64,000 bases of DNA from Oreohelix idahoensis (GCA_024509875.1 JAMPIV010004462.1:837531-901530); one strand, 5' to 3'; shown: positions 21,898 through 33,713, numbered from the stretch's first letter. Made by a program: numbers and translations. The notes: generated by a model from the letters alone, not told the origin.

Positions 21898-24344
21898 CGT
21901 AAGTACAAAAGCAAATGGGAAGAAACATTTGTATGGGTCCAAAAGGCTGCTTATGGGTCGGATGCAGCTTATTTGTAAATTGTGCCACTGCAACATTTTA
22001 CCAAGAATTTGCAACCTCTCAAATCATGAAAAATCGGAGAAACACAAGCGGAGAACTCCATTACAAGGCCAAACGCAACTTAATGTAAGAAAGACTCCTA
22101 GACAAGATACGGATAAAGTTAAGGCATATAATAATATAATAGCCCCTTCAGTCATAACTGACTATGGGAATGCGCCCCTGAGGTGACAGCCCTCAGCTGC
22201 TTATTTTCCTGGTGCTCCTTTCGACGTTTTCTCCTCACCTCTGCTTCTTGTGTGAGGAAGCTGGAGTGTCCTCTCCAGGGCGCGAGCTTGGGCACAGTTA
22301 TATGGAGATCAAGCTGTTGCCCATGCAGCATGTTCCCCCTCTCCACACAGCCGGTAGATCCAAAGGAACGGCAGTAGCCGATACAGTTTGGTACCAGCCA
22401 TGTCGCAGGAGTTGCCAGAATAATGTCGAATCGACATTAGACTGCCTTAGGGACTCCGACTCCGGATTTATCCTCAGGGTTTACTCCCGAAGCCAATTCC
22501 ATAAATGAATATTCCCGCAAGGCAGCGGTGGTTTGAATTCAGAGTTCCTTCTCTTAGATAAGCTACCAACCAAGGATCACGAGCCCTATCTGCCCGACGC
22601 TGCTGGTTTTAAGGCGCCAGTCGCTCGCCTTTGCCCCTTCTCCCGTCAGTGGAAACAGTTCCGCCGGGCTCAAATTGAGCCACACGTGAAGGCAGTTGAA
22701 TTGAGCCACACGTGAAGAAAGTTAAGGCAGTAGAGCTGCAAATTGCTGTTAGCATGACGTGCCATTGTGCGATACGTACAGTTGACCACCTGAGTGAAAT
22801 CATGATAGCACATGGGCATGGGAGTACACTGGAGCACATAAAGTTACACAGAAGTAAATGTGCATGCTTAGTCAAAAACATCATTTCGCCTGCACTGAAA
22901 ACTGATCTCATTGATGACATTTCAACACAAAAACACTTGTGCATGTTAGTTAGATTTTTTTGTGATAGGAGTAAGGAAATTGTAACTGGATTTATAGGTT
23001 TAATTCCGGTGCAAGAGGCTACAGGAGAAAACATATTCAATTTGATTGACGAGGAAATAAAAAGATGTGGCCAGAGTCTTGCAAATTGCATTGGTTTTGC
23101 AACGGATGGTGCATCAAACATGGTTGGGTGCAACAACTCTGTGTGGTCTAGACTAAAAGCGGTATCTCCTTTCTGTGTGCAACTCAAATGTATCTGTCAT
23201 TCGCTGGCACTGTGCATTCAATATGCAGTATCCAAGTTACCACCAAATATTGGATTTTTACTGTCAGAAATACCCAGTTGGTTTCACCATAGTGAATTAA
23301 GACAAGAAGCATTCCCTTCCCTTTGAAAAACCTTCATTTACGCGGTGGCTTGTGAGTGGAAAGGTTATGTTTAATATTTTGATGAACTGGGAAGAGCTAA
23401 AGGCTTATTTCACTTCTGCTGAACTAGCCCAATCACAGTTTGATACAAAATTCAAAGCAAGACTTCTAAAGGAAATGTTGTCAGACTGCAAAAACTATTT
23501 GTTCTTTGAGTTTGCAACACCTCTTGTGCAGGAATTTGAAAGACTGAACAGCTTTTTTCAGCAAACCAAAACTGATCCTCATGAATTGTACCAACAAATA
23601 TTCTTACACCAGAAGAGTCTTCAGAACAGACTGTAAGATGCCAAAAAGACAGAAAAAATATTCATCAAGTTGAATTTGGTGTAAAATTCTTAACAGCATG
23701 TAATAAGTTCCTACAGCAGAATAACAGTGCTGAGGCTGATCTAGAAATAAAAAAATGTCAAAGAAAGATGTATGTCTATGCTAGAAGAAGCTCTCAGTGA
23801 AGTTACATGTAGACTTCCGTCGGCGAGAGATACATTTGAAAGTTTATCAAAATTGAGCCCTGTGAAAATTTTAGATCAAATTTCAAGGCCTATGTTTTCC
23901 GAGTTACCCTTTATACACCATGCAGGAAACATCGTCAGCAAAATTGAAGAACAATACAGACAAATGCCTTTTGACGATTGGAAAGAAGAAGCTCCATTTA
24001 AGAAAGATGGACTCCCTGTAGACACTGAACAGTTTTGGATTGGTGTACTTCAGCATCAGGCATTTAAAGAGCTCACCACCTTTGCCCTTACTTGCCTAAT
24101 AACCCCTGTCAGCAATGCTGTAGTTGAGAGGATATTTTCTCTTCTTGTATCCTCCGTTAAAACGAAGGCAAGAAACAGAATGCAGCTGAATCTTCTTGAT
24201 GCAATTGTGAGAATCAGGGCAGAACTATTGTTTTCAAGCAAATGTTGCAAAGATTTCACTGCATCTCCAGAAATGCTAAAAAAAAACTTCACATCGGACA
24301 AGGTTTATGCCGTGTGTTCCACTCATTCCAGTGGGGGAGGATAG
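21898..24344 (+). pseudogene. hAT transposase (ZBED5-like), broken
   Basis: Parts in order: SKWEETFVWVQKAAYGSDAAY, a frameshift near 21967, then a BED zinc finger (CKLCHCN...NHEKSEKH). The 22127-22717 insertion follows. On its far side the same frame resumes exactly at the target duplication (DKVKA then VELQIAVSM). The catalytic region keeps VRFFCDRSKEIVTGFIGL, FATDGASNMVG and the hAT C-x-C-H motif KCICHSLAL. The frame ends at 23326. A second frame (23352-23636) covers the insertion domain. A third (23772-24344) contains the hATC dimerisation domain (LTTFALTCLITPVSNAVVER). At least three lesions, so it is not active. Confidence 0.9.
22127..22717 (-). mobile_element. SINE-like insertion with a family F LINE-derived 3' tail
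   Basis: A 591-bp insertion inside the hAT transposase, flanked by the 12-bp duplication AAAGTTAAGGCA (22115-22126 and 22718-22729). Read on the minus strand, it starts with two copies of CACGTGTGGCTCAATT. A body without a long ORF follows, including a CCTGAGGATAAATCCGGAGT segment. It ends with about 130 bp that match the end of family F (19625-19752): AAGAAGCAGAGGTGAGG through the TATTAT-type tail. A non-coding body with a LINE 3' end is the classic structure of a SINE mobilised by its partner LINE. No clear tRNA-type promoter boxes were identified in the head. Confidence 0.8.
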
Positions 24345-24478
24345 TAATGACCTGGATCTGGAGCTTTTCATGTGATGTGAGTATGAAAAATATATTACAA
24401 TGTGTTTGGCTTTTTTTTTTTTTGGCTTTTTTCTAGTATTGTTTGGCTTTAAATTAAAATTTCGATCTGGCAACCCTG

Positions 24479-24600
24479 CCGGATATCCGGCGAATCACAA
24501 ATTTGTGTAGTCACGACTCATGAATCAACGATATTCTTGTGTTATCGAATTGTTTGGATTATAGGCCCATTTGTCGTTTTTTTCCAACTAGAGTACGAAG
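24479..24600 (+). promoter_or_regulatory. Probable proximal promoter and 5' UTR of PSMD7
   Basis: 122 bp between the hAT end and the start codon. It opens with the perfect 12-bp palindrome CCGGATATCCGG (24479-24490), whose GGAT/ATCC cores resemble ETS-type sites. It contains no clear TATA box, as expected for a housekeeping gene. A pyrimidine run (TCGTTTTTTTCC) lies about 25 bp before the ATG. The transcription start was not determined, and an upstream non-coding exon cannot be excluded. Confidence 0.5.
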
Positions 24601-24775
24601 ATGTCACCCCCAGACCACGTTAAAATTAACAAAGTTGTAGTCCATCCACTCGTTCTTTTAAGTGTTGTTGATCACTTCAATCGAATGGGGAAGGTCGGCA
24701 ATGTTAAAAGAGTTGTTGGTGTATTACTTGGGTCGAACAGACAAGGTGTTTTAGATGTGTCGAACAGTTTTGCAG
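24601..24775 (+). CDS. PSMD7: 26S proteasome regulatory subunit PSMD7/Rpn8, coding exon 1
   Basis: Encodes the first 58 residues plus one base. The core [17 protein letters not shown], then [10 protein letters not shown] and VLDVSNSFA, is the N-terminal half of the MPN domain of Rpn8. Rpn8 is a proteasome lid subunit that pairs with the deubiquitinase Rpn11. The N-terminal [11 protein letters not shown] leader is a few residues longer than or different from vertebrate PSMD7. The ATG is preceded by GAAG (a purine at -3). The exon ends GCAG|GTAAGG in phase 1, and the split codon completes to Val with exon 2. The uninterrupted reading frame and strong conservation indicate a live gene, not a retrocopy. 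Confidence 0.95.
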
Positions 24776-24892
24776 GTAAGGAAGATCAGTCATAGCAACT
24801 TTTGTTTGAAATGAAGAATAACGGGACGAAGGTCTATTCTTCGAAAACAACCAAATAACTCTCTCGCGTCGTTAAGGCTATTATTAAATTTA

Positions 24893-24964
24893 GGGGGTAA
24901 AATCGCAATGATTGACGCCTAACGTTCCGCAGTGAATATGTGTATTATAGAGTTTGGGTTAACC
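24893..24964 (+). repeat. Left arm of a foldback (MITE-like) element
   Basis: GGTAAAATCGCAATGATTG.CGCC.AACG.TCCGCAGTGAATATG is repeated in inverse orientation at about 28164-28245. Ignoring the RTE copy between them, the two arms (about 70 bp each, imperfect) would be separated by only about 20 bp around ATAGGCTAACC. Confidence 0.75.
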
Positions 24965-24975
24965 ATAGGCTAACC

Positions 24976-27900
24976 CTCTGCCATCACTGGTGTCAATATC
25001 TTGTCAAGGTGTGGCGGCTTGCGTACCCTGATTACCCCCAGAGCTTTGCCAGCGGGAGTTTTACTCCTGGAGGGTTCTACCAAGCTGGACAGGTTTGCGC
25101 GGGCAGGGGTCAGACTAAAGCAGACACCCTGGTCCTCCAGGTTGGGGGTTTTAGCATAGGGCTGACACCCCTGTCTATGTAAAAAGAAATGAAGTTACGG
25201 AAACAACAACAAATGAACAAACTTTGCGGCGGGATGGACATCTGGAGTCTGAGGCTCGTATGACTGTCAGTGGTGAAAGCCGAAAGGAAGCCACTGACAT
25301 GAAAACGGATGTCCTGACCGCAAAACGTGAAACAAGAATAGGATTTTGGAATGTCAGGACAATGAACGAGACGGGTAAACTAAAACAGGTCACAGCAGAA
25401 ATGAGAAACTATAGATTACACATTCTAGGGATAAGCGAGAGCAGATGGACAGGGGCAGGAAAAGTTAAAACAGCAACAGGAGAAACAGTACTTTACTCTG
25501 GAAGAGAGGATGGACAGCACAAAGAAGGTGTAGCCATTATTCTACAGAAAGAAATAGAAAGGACATTACTGGAATGGAAACCCATCAACAACAGAATGAT
25601 AAGAATAAGATTGAGAGGGATATTCACATACGCTACAATAATACAATGCTACGCACCAACAAATGACAGCAACAAAGAGGTCAAGGATGAATTCTATCAA
25701 CAATTACAGAAAGAAATGGAAGACACACCTAGATATGATCTTATCATAGTAATGGGAGACCTCAATGCGAAAATTGGAACACACAATACATATAATGAAA
25801 GAGTAATGGGGAAATGCGGCAGCGGAACAGCAAACGAAAATGGTGATAAATTAATAGGTTTCTGTAGCATTAACAAACATGGTCATTAGAGGAACATTCT
25901 TCCCACACAAGGAAATTCACAAATTGACATGGGAATCACCAAATGGTCGGGACAGAAACTAGATAGATCACATCATGATTAATGGTAGATGGAGACATGC
26001 ATTACAGGATGTGAGGGTAAGAAGAGGTGCAGATGTGGGAAGTGATCACCATTTAGTAGTAGCAAAACTGAAAGTGAAACTAAGAACGGTAGGACCAACT
26101 GTAACTACACAGAAAAGGTTTGACATCAGCAAATTGAAGGACCCCCTTACCAGAAAAGCTTTTGCTGCTGATATAAAGAAACGATATCTATTTGCCATAA
26201 GTCAGGAAAAGACATCGACTGATGATATAGACCAGAAATTCAACACCATTTCAACAATATATAAGGAAAGCAGCAAATCATGCTTGGGATTCCAGGAAAG
26301 GAAGAAGCAAGACTGGATAACACCAGAAACATTAAACACCATAAAGATGAGAAAGGAAATGAAAAGAAAGAAAACAGAAGCGAAGTCCCCCAGGTTAAAG
26401 CAACTATATAGCGAACAATACAGCCAGCTGAACAAGGAAGTTAAACGCCAAACCCGAGCCAACAAAAGGAATTTCCTAGACGATCTTGCAAGACAGGCAG
26501 AAGAGGCCGCACTGAGAAATGAACAAAGTACAGTATACAAAATAACTAAATTCATCAGCGGAAAACGAGGTGCAAACAATATTACACTAGTAAGAGATAA
26601 GCAAGGAAATCTCATCACGACAGCAGAGGGACAGGAAACAAGATGGGCAGAGCATTTCAGAGAAACTCTGAACAAGGAACCACCAGAGACACAATTGAAT
26701 GTTCCTGAGGCTGAAAATGATCTAGATGTTAATACAGACATTCCACGAAAAGAAGAAATCATCACAGCAATCAAAGGGTTAAAGAATGGAAAAGCTCCTG
26801 GCCATGATAACTTAAATGCAGAGCTATTCAAGACAGACCCTGAGCTAGCAGCAGAACTATTAGAACCACTATTTGCACAAGTCTGGAAAACAGGGGCAAC
26901 ACCAACGGAGTGGAACAAAGGAATAATTGTCAAATTGCAGACTGCAAAAACTGGAGAGGAATCACCCTTCTCTCAGTTTCCAGCAAAATACTGAGCAGGA
27001 TAATTACACTGAGAATTTCAAAAGCAGTAGACCACAAACTGAATAAAGAACAAGCGGGATTTAGAAAGAATAGAAGATGTGTAGATCATATATTTACCCT
27101 CAGGAACATTATAGAGCAGTGCTCAGAATGGCAAAGACAGCTGTACATTAATTTCGTTGATTTTGAAAAGGCTTTTGACAGTATACATAGGGACAGTTTA
27201 TGGAAAATACTGAGGGCTTATGGAATTCCAAGCTGCATAGTGTCAATCATAAAAAGCCTCTATGCCAACTTTACGTGTAGCGTTGGGCAGAGCAACATAA
27301 CCTTTGAGGTGAAGACAGGAGTACGACAGGGATGCCCCTTATCAACCACTCTATTTTTAACAGTCATAGACTGGGTGATGCGCCAAACAACAGAGGGCAG
27401 TCCAAGAGGAATAAGATGGACTACTTTTTCTACATTGGAAGATCTGGAATATGCAGTCGACATTGCACTACTAGCAGATGGGCTTGAACATCAATCTAAA
27501 GAAGTCAGAGGTCATAACGGCCCTCCAATGGCATAGTAACACCAGACGGCGGAGCAAGCAAAGACATCAACAACAGAATGAACAAAGCAAGAACAGCCTT
27601 TTTTAGTCTAAACAACATCTGGAAGTCCTCTCAGTACAGCACAAGCACAAAATTAAGATTATATCAGAGCTGCGTGCTTTCTGTGCGTCTCTTTGGTGCG
27701 GAATGCTGGAGAGTTACAGAGAAGGAGATGTCGAAATTGTCCTCTTTTCACACAACATGCCTAAGAAAAATTCACCGAATCTTTTGGCCGAATAACATCA
27801 CTAACCAAGATCTGCTTACTCGAAGCAAGCAAGAGGACATGCACACCATCATAGCTGGCAGACGCTGGAGCTGGGTTGGCCATGTCCTCAGAAGGGACCC

Positions 27901-28152
27901 CGATGCCATCACAAGAACAGCTATGCTATGGACCCCTGAAGGAAAACGAAAGAGAGGCCGACCAAAAACAACTTGGTGGAGGACTGTGGAGGCTGAGATG
28001 CAAAGAATGAACCAGAGTTGGGGCACTGTACGAAGGATGGCTGCGGACTGATCAAAGTGAAATCAATTTGTTGTTGCCCTACAAGACGCCAGAAGGCGTG
28101 ATGGCCACTGACTGCTTTGAGGGTCGGCGGTTAAGGATCAAAGAAGAAGAAG
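24976..28152 (+). mobile_element. Full-length RTE-type retrotransposon (family A)
   Basis: 3177 bp with a perfect 11-bp target duplication ATAGGCTAACC (24965-24975 and 28153-28163). Layout: a GC-rich 5' leader of about 250 bp, APE endonuclease, linker, RT, C-terminal domain and the GGATCAAAGAAGAAGAAG tail. It is the reference for the truncated copies elsewhere in the window. Its coding frame is broken in several places. Confidence 0.93.
25224..28110 (+). pseudogene. RTE endonuclease-reverse transcriptase polyprotein, broken
   Basis: 25224-25889 encodes the APE-type endonuclease (IGFWNVRTMNETGK, ISESRWTGAGK, VMGDLNAKIG). A one-base shift near 25880 and a stop near 25962 (in the N-stop-IDHI context where NQIDHI is expected) follow. 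The catalytic SDHHLV lies at 26040. The linker and RT start run to about 26935. There a 19-bp deletion between two TTGC repeats, seen by comparison with 8325-8350, shifts the frame. The next frame (to 27536) has FVDFEKAFDS and VRQGCPLS, but the catalytic box reads EYAVD instead of EYADD. About 125 bp are then missing or rearranged near 27475-27535 relative to 8870-9065. The C-terminal part (27578-28051) ends early at a stop. Dead copy. Confidence 0.92.
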
Positions 28153-28163
28153 ATAGGCTAACC

Positions 28164-28250
28164 TTAATCCTAACTCAAAAATCCCCATATTCACTGCGGA
28201 GCGTTCGGCGACAATCATTGCGATTTTACCGATTAGGGTTTAGTTTAGGA
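28164..28250 (+). repeat. Right arm of the foldback element
   Basis: The reverse complement of this arm reads CCCTAATCGGTAAAATCGCAATGATTG and so on, matching 24893-24964. It directly follows the right target duplication of the RTE copy. Confidence 0.75.
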
Positions 28251-29199
28251 GGTTGAAATCAACAGTGGGTCATGTTCCTCGATGTCATCCTTGTAAGTCG
28301 CTAACGTTGTTAGGGTTAGGATTAGCCTACGGTTAGGTTTAGGATTCATATTAGGCTACTGCATCTCTTAATTCTTTTATTAGACCGCATGGAACACATG
28401 GCCCACTGTGCTCCTTTCAACCGAGACATTTTAAATTTGTTTTCTGTAACACTTGCTAATTTCATCTCTATTTCCACTGGCACTTGTCTGTGTTGTGTGT
28501 GTCAATAATTATTTTTGAAAATGCTCAAAACAGTTTAAGAGTTGTGTTTAACATTAGCCTTAGCAGTCATTGCTTTGAGATTTGTAGCTGCTCATTTACC
28601 AGTTACGAGTAGTGGTTTATCATATAGGCTTAGGATGAGGAGACAGAAAAATTGTACCTTAAATCTGTTTTGCACATTAAAGAAATAATAACACATGACA
28701 AACATTACAAAATAAAAACAATAACAGCAAATGTTTTGGATCAAGAGTTGGGCAACATCTGAAATTCAGTTTCCAAAGCATTTTGGATAACGTTATTGAC
28801 CTGTAGATGTTACACAGTATAAATTTTATATAATTATATATCCTAATTATAACTTATCGGAGGTTAAGCATTATACTTTTCTTCATTAGATTTTTTAAAA
28901 AGTTTGAGAACAGCCAACTGTTTCTGAAGGATGTTGTTACGATATATTCCAACTTTCCTCTTCTCATAACATTCTCAAAAAAGTGGATTGCTTCTTTCTA
29001 ACTTGTGAAATAAATTTCCTTTGCACATTGACCTCTTACAGGACATCCTCATTACTCTTTTTGGCTGTCCATGGTATTTTTAACATTCTTCTGTAAAACC
29101 ACATCTCTGGCCTCTAGTGTCTTCCCTACTTGTTTACTACTTGTCTGTGACTCACTCCTACACGTCAGGATTGGTTCAACCACTGAAAAACTCTATTTC
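28251..29199. other. Intronic sequence, no feature recognised
   Basis: AT-rich, without coding motifs. A short TAGGGTTAGGATTAGCC / GGTTAGGTTTAGGATT run near 28312-28345 resembles the degenerate repeats next to the foldback element. Confidence 0.45.
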
Positions 29200-29353
29200 T
29201 TACTTCCATTGGCTAAGAACCGTTGCATAAAATACTCTTGTTTTATAGAATGCTGTTTTTGCCTGAGCTATTCTGCTCTTCACCTCTGAGATGCATCTTC
29301 CATTCATTGATATTAATGTGCCCAGGTATTTGAATCTGTTGACCTGTTTTAAA
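29200..29353 (-). pseudogene. Non-LTR family C fragment (post-RT region), interrupted
   Basis: The minus-strand frame reads KQVNRFKYLGTLISMNGRCISEVKSRIAQAKTAFYKTR. This is the conserved YLG...I..A..AF segment after the RT palm of several non-LTR clades. It is cut at GACCTGTTTTAAA (29341-29353) by the family B insertion and continues beyond it at 30803 with the codons expected just before this block. Confidence 0.7.
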
Positions 29354-30789
29354 CGACCTATTACTCTTAAGGGTTTTACAGGCAGCGTGGTACAAGACCA
29401 TACCAAAGGATTGGGAGATTGCCATCATAACACCAATTTTCAAAAAGGGTGACAATCGACAGTGTGGAAACCATAGAGGCATATCCCTTCTCAGTGTCCC
29501 TGGTAAAATCTACTCTAGAATCCTAGAGCAGAGACTCTGACGCCTAGCTGAGCCACAATTGGATGAGGTCCAGTGCGGATTCCGAGCAAACCGAAGTACT
29601 CAAGACCTAATCTTCACACTCAGACAGCTGAGTGAAAAGGCCCTTGAGTATAAGAGTGAGATGCATCTTTGTTTCATAGATCTGGAAAAGGCGTTTGACA
29701 GGGTCCCCTGGAGCAAACTTTGGGACTGTTTGGCAAGGAAGAATATTCCATCACCTCTGATTCATGCTATACAGAGCTTCTACAAGTCTTGCAGAAATTA
29801 TGTGAGGACAGCAAACCATAAGTCGGAAGAGTTCAGGACCACCACTGGTGTAAGACAAGGTGATATCCTATAACCTTACCTCTTCATACTCCTTATGGAC
29901 GATGTCATCAAGGCATGTAAGGAGAGAACAAGAAAGTATTCAGTGGGGTACTGGAAGATGAGACAGGTCTATATTTCAGAGCTGGCATTTGCTGATGATG
30001 TTGCCCTGATTGCTAAATCAGAGGCACATCTCCAATCCAACCTGCAAGTCTGGAAGGAAGAGCTGGAGAAGAGAGGGATGGTCATAAGCAGCTCTAAAAC
30101 AAAATCCATGGTGATATCACGAGAAGAAAGAAGACATCAGATTAAGCTGGGAGAACAGGTCCTGGAGCAGGTCGACCACTTTAAATACCTCGGAGCTATT
30201 ATAGAAGAAAGGGAGGCATCAAAGAAGAGTTGGCCACTCGAAAAGCAGCAGCTGGGAGACTTTTTCAGGCCATAAATCGAGGATTCCTCAGCAAGAGAGA
30301 GGTTGGTAAGAAAACGAAGATGGCTGTATACCGCTCCACCTATGTCCCAGTCTTGACATATGGATGCGAGTCATGGGCAATGACTACAGCCCATAAAAGC
30401 CAGATCCAAACCTCAGAAATGAGGTATCTGAGGAAGGTGGTTGAAGTAACAAGAAGAGACATGGTACGCAACCAGACGATACGTCAAGGCCTAAAATCCT
30501 ACCCCCTGCAGACCCAAGTAGAACAGTCCCAATTAAGATGGTTTGGCCATGTCTGCAGAATGGGAGAAGATCGGTTACCATGACAAGCATGGGAAACAAA
30601 GAGCCAAGGATCCAGACCCCGAGGATGACCCAGAGTCCGCTGGGAGGACAACATTAGACAATCTTTGAAGGACCGAGGACTAGAATGGAACCAGGCCAGG
30701 AGGAAGACAGCCGATAGGATAGTCTGGCGCTCTCTCTTCCAAACCTCTACACCTCACGGTAGAAGGGGAACGACTAAGTAAGTAAGTAA
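29354..30789 (+). mobile_element. 5'-truncated non-LTR family B element with TAAG-repeat tail
   Basis: 1436 bp flanked by the 13-bp duplication GACCTGTTTTAAA (29341-29353 and 30790-30802), with tail (TAAG)n at about 30774-30789. It encodes RT: WEIAIITPIFKKGD, GISLLSVPGKIYSRILEQRL, QCGFRANRSTQD, CFIDLEKAFDRVP, TTGVRQGD and the catalytic LAFADDVALIA near 29985. Next come HFKYLG and a C-terminal QLRWFGHV. Stops (about 29539 and 29873) and frameshifts (near 30230 and 30583) break it. Family B differs clearly from family A in sequence and tail. The endonuclease is missing. Confidence 0.9.
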
Positions 30790-30831
30790 GACCTGTTTTA
30801 AAACTGAGTATAGACCAAGCTAATCTCTCAT

Positions 30832-31263
30832 CATAGGAAATATCGAAACTGTCCTTCTTCCACACAATCTGCCAATGAAAAATTCTCAGAATCTTTTGGC
30901 CGAATACTATCACTAACCAAGAACTACTTACTCGGGGTAACCAAGAGGACATGCACACCATCATAGCTGGTAGACGCTGGAGTTGGGTTGGCCACATCCT
31001 CAGAAGAGACCCCGATGCCATCACAAGAACAGCTATGCTATGGACCCCCGAAGGAACGTGAAAGAGAGGCAGACCAAAAACAACTTGGCAGAGAACTGTG
31101 TAAGTCGAGATGCAAAGAATGAACCAGAGCTAGGGCACCGTACAAAGGATGGCCACTGACCAAACAAAATGGAAGCAGTTTGTTGCTGCTCCAGAAGATG
31201 CCACCAGGCGTGATGGCCACTAACTGCTTTGACAGTCGGCGACTAAGGATCAAAGAAGAAGAG
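30832..31263 (+). mobile_element. 5'-truncated RTE family A copy with target duplication
   Basis: 432 bp covering the C-terminal domain (from KLSFFHTICQ-like codons through the GRPKTTW-like block) and the GGATCAAAGAAGAAGAG tail. It is flanked by AATCTCTCAT (30822-30831 and 31264-31273). It is more diverged from 28152 than the split copy at 8295, and it carries stops. It lies in the same family C remnant as the family B insertion. Confidence 0.9.
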
Positions 31264-31273
31264 AATCTCTCAT

Positions 31274-32397
<1,124 letters not shown>

Positions 32398-33000
32398 TAA
32401 CCACCCATTTTCACATGATAAATACAGAGACATTTCCAGGTGCATGGAAATCATTTGGACTGGCATCTAGAAGTACTTTTCAAAACATACTTACGTGTTA
32501 CTTAGCATTAAAAGCTGTAATGTAATTTATAATATTTCTTCATTCAAAATGCCGTTTATTGCAGTCATTATTATATAATTTTTAGTCATATGTAACTGTG
32601 TACTAAGATGTCTTAGATTATGGATTGAATGAAGTTGGTTACATTGTTTCCCAATGGTCATATAAAAAGATATAACAACTTGCTGAAAACCACAACGGAA
32701 GGAAGAGTTGAAACAACCATGCAAGAAGAAGACTGTACTCTGAGAGGTAAGATCTCTTCACGGGATGTTCAGGAAAAGGTCTATCAGAGTGTACCACGTT
32801 TGATGCCAAATTCCAGCAGTCTTAACCTTGATGATTCATCTGTTGCAGAGTCTCACTCTAACAGGCAATCATTAATTGTCAGCTCTCTCATTACCACGTA
32901 CCCGAAAACAAAGAGACTCTATTCATTACAAAAACATGCAGTCTACTAGTCTGACGAACACTTTACACAGTGTGTAGATCCATATAAATATCTTAACATA

Positions 33001-33240
33001 TTACCTCTAGGAAAGCGCTTTCTCTTCAACAAAGCCAAATTCATTCACAAAAATCCTAACACAGAATGCTCCAATGTGTCTGTGGCACATTTTCAAATAC
33101 AATGGAAAACGCAGCCAGCGCTTAAACAAATTACACATGCCCGAGCCTAGGCTCGACTTATTCAAGAAAAGTTTAGCTTTTTCTGCTGCTCCTCTGTGGA
33201 AAAGTCTTCCATATGGCCTAACAAGCATGCTTAGTACATA
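33001..33240 (+). pseudogene. C-terminus of a CR1/Jockey-like non-LTR ORF
   Basis: One frame reads LPLGKRFLFNKAKFIHKNPN; after a frameshift another reads PRLDLFKKSLAFSAAPLWKS then LPYGL and a stop at about 33240. The LPL.KR...N...F.HK block, followed about 60 residues later by R.D.FK.SL.FS...LW.SLP, is the usual end of these ORF2 proteins. Only about 80 codons remain. Confidence 0.65.
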
Positions 33241-33325
33241 ATCACACAATCACAGACTTTTCAAGTACATTGTGAGTGCAGATTACATGCCACCCTAATT
33301 TAGTTATGTTCCTAAAATCATTATA

Positions 33326-33713
33326 CAGGGTGTCCATAAAAGATTGTACCCTTTTCAAAAAAATGTAATCTAGGCCCCATGACATGGTACGAGGATGCTT
33401 TCTATCACAAAAGTAAGATAATCTCTGCAAGTTTTTTAAGCATACCTTACAAAGACTCAAAAAAGCGCAGCGGGTATTTCAAGTGAAACTTTCGCAGTTG
33501 AGTTGCAACCAGTAATTGTTACATGTCTCTCAACACACTGGTCAAGTAGGTGAAAAAAAAAAGAAATAGGTACATTCTTTTTAAGTCTTTGTAAGGTATG
33601 CTTAAAAACTTGCAGAGATTATCTTGCGTTTGTGATAGAAAGCATCCTCGTAGCACATCATGGGGCCGAGAATAAATTTTTTGAAAAGGGTACAATCTTT
33701 TATGGACACCCTG
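33326..33713. mobile_element. Foldback MITE of Tc1/mariner type
   Basis: 388 bp bounded by CAGGGTGTCCATAAAAGATT and its inverse, with TA target duplications (33324-33325 and 33714-33715). The inverted arms are about 130 bp each. They include TTGTACCCTTTTCAAAAAAAT, the GAGGATGCTTTCTATCACAAA block and AAGCATACCTTACAAAGACT, with a unique centre of about 120 bp. It has no transposase. TA duplication and CAGGGTGT ends fit the Tc1/mariner superfamily. Confidence 0.9.

Larger units (their letters stand above)
21502..24478 (+). mobile_element. hAT DNA transposon, BED-finger (ZBED5/FAM200-like) type
   Basis: It starts CAGGGTTGCCA and ends TGGCAACCCTG (11-bp perfect terminal inverted repeats). Next to them both ends carry short direct and inverted runs of a GGCTTTTT-like motif. 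The 8-bp host duplication is CCAGATAT (21494-21501) and CCGGATAT (24479-24486), one mismatch apart. Eight base pairs is the hAT hallmark. It encodes a broken BED finger plus hAT transposase on the + strand and contains a later 591-bp insertion. The right end is 122 bp upstream of the PSMD7 start codon. Confidence 0.92.

Noticed and set aside
22609..23326. Separate gene starting at the Met at 22712
   Set aside because: That Met lies in the end of the SINE-like insertion; the real frame continues from the BED finger upstream of the insertion.
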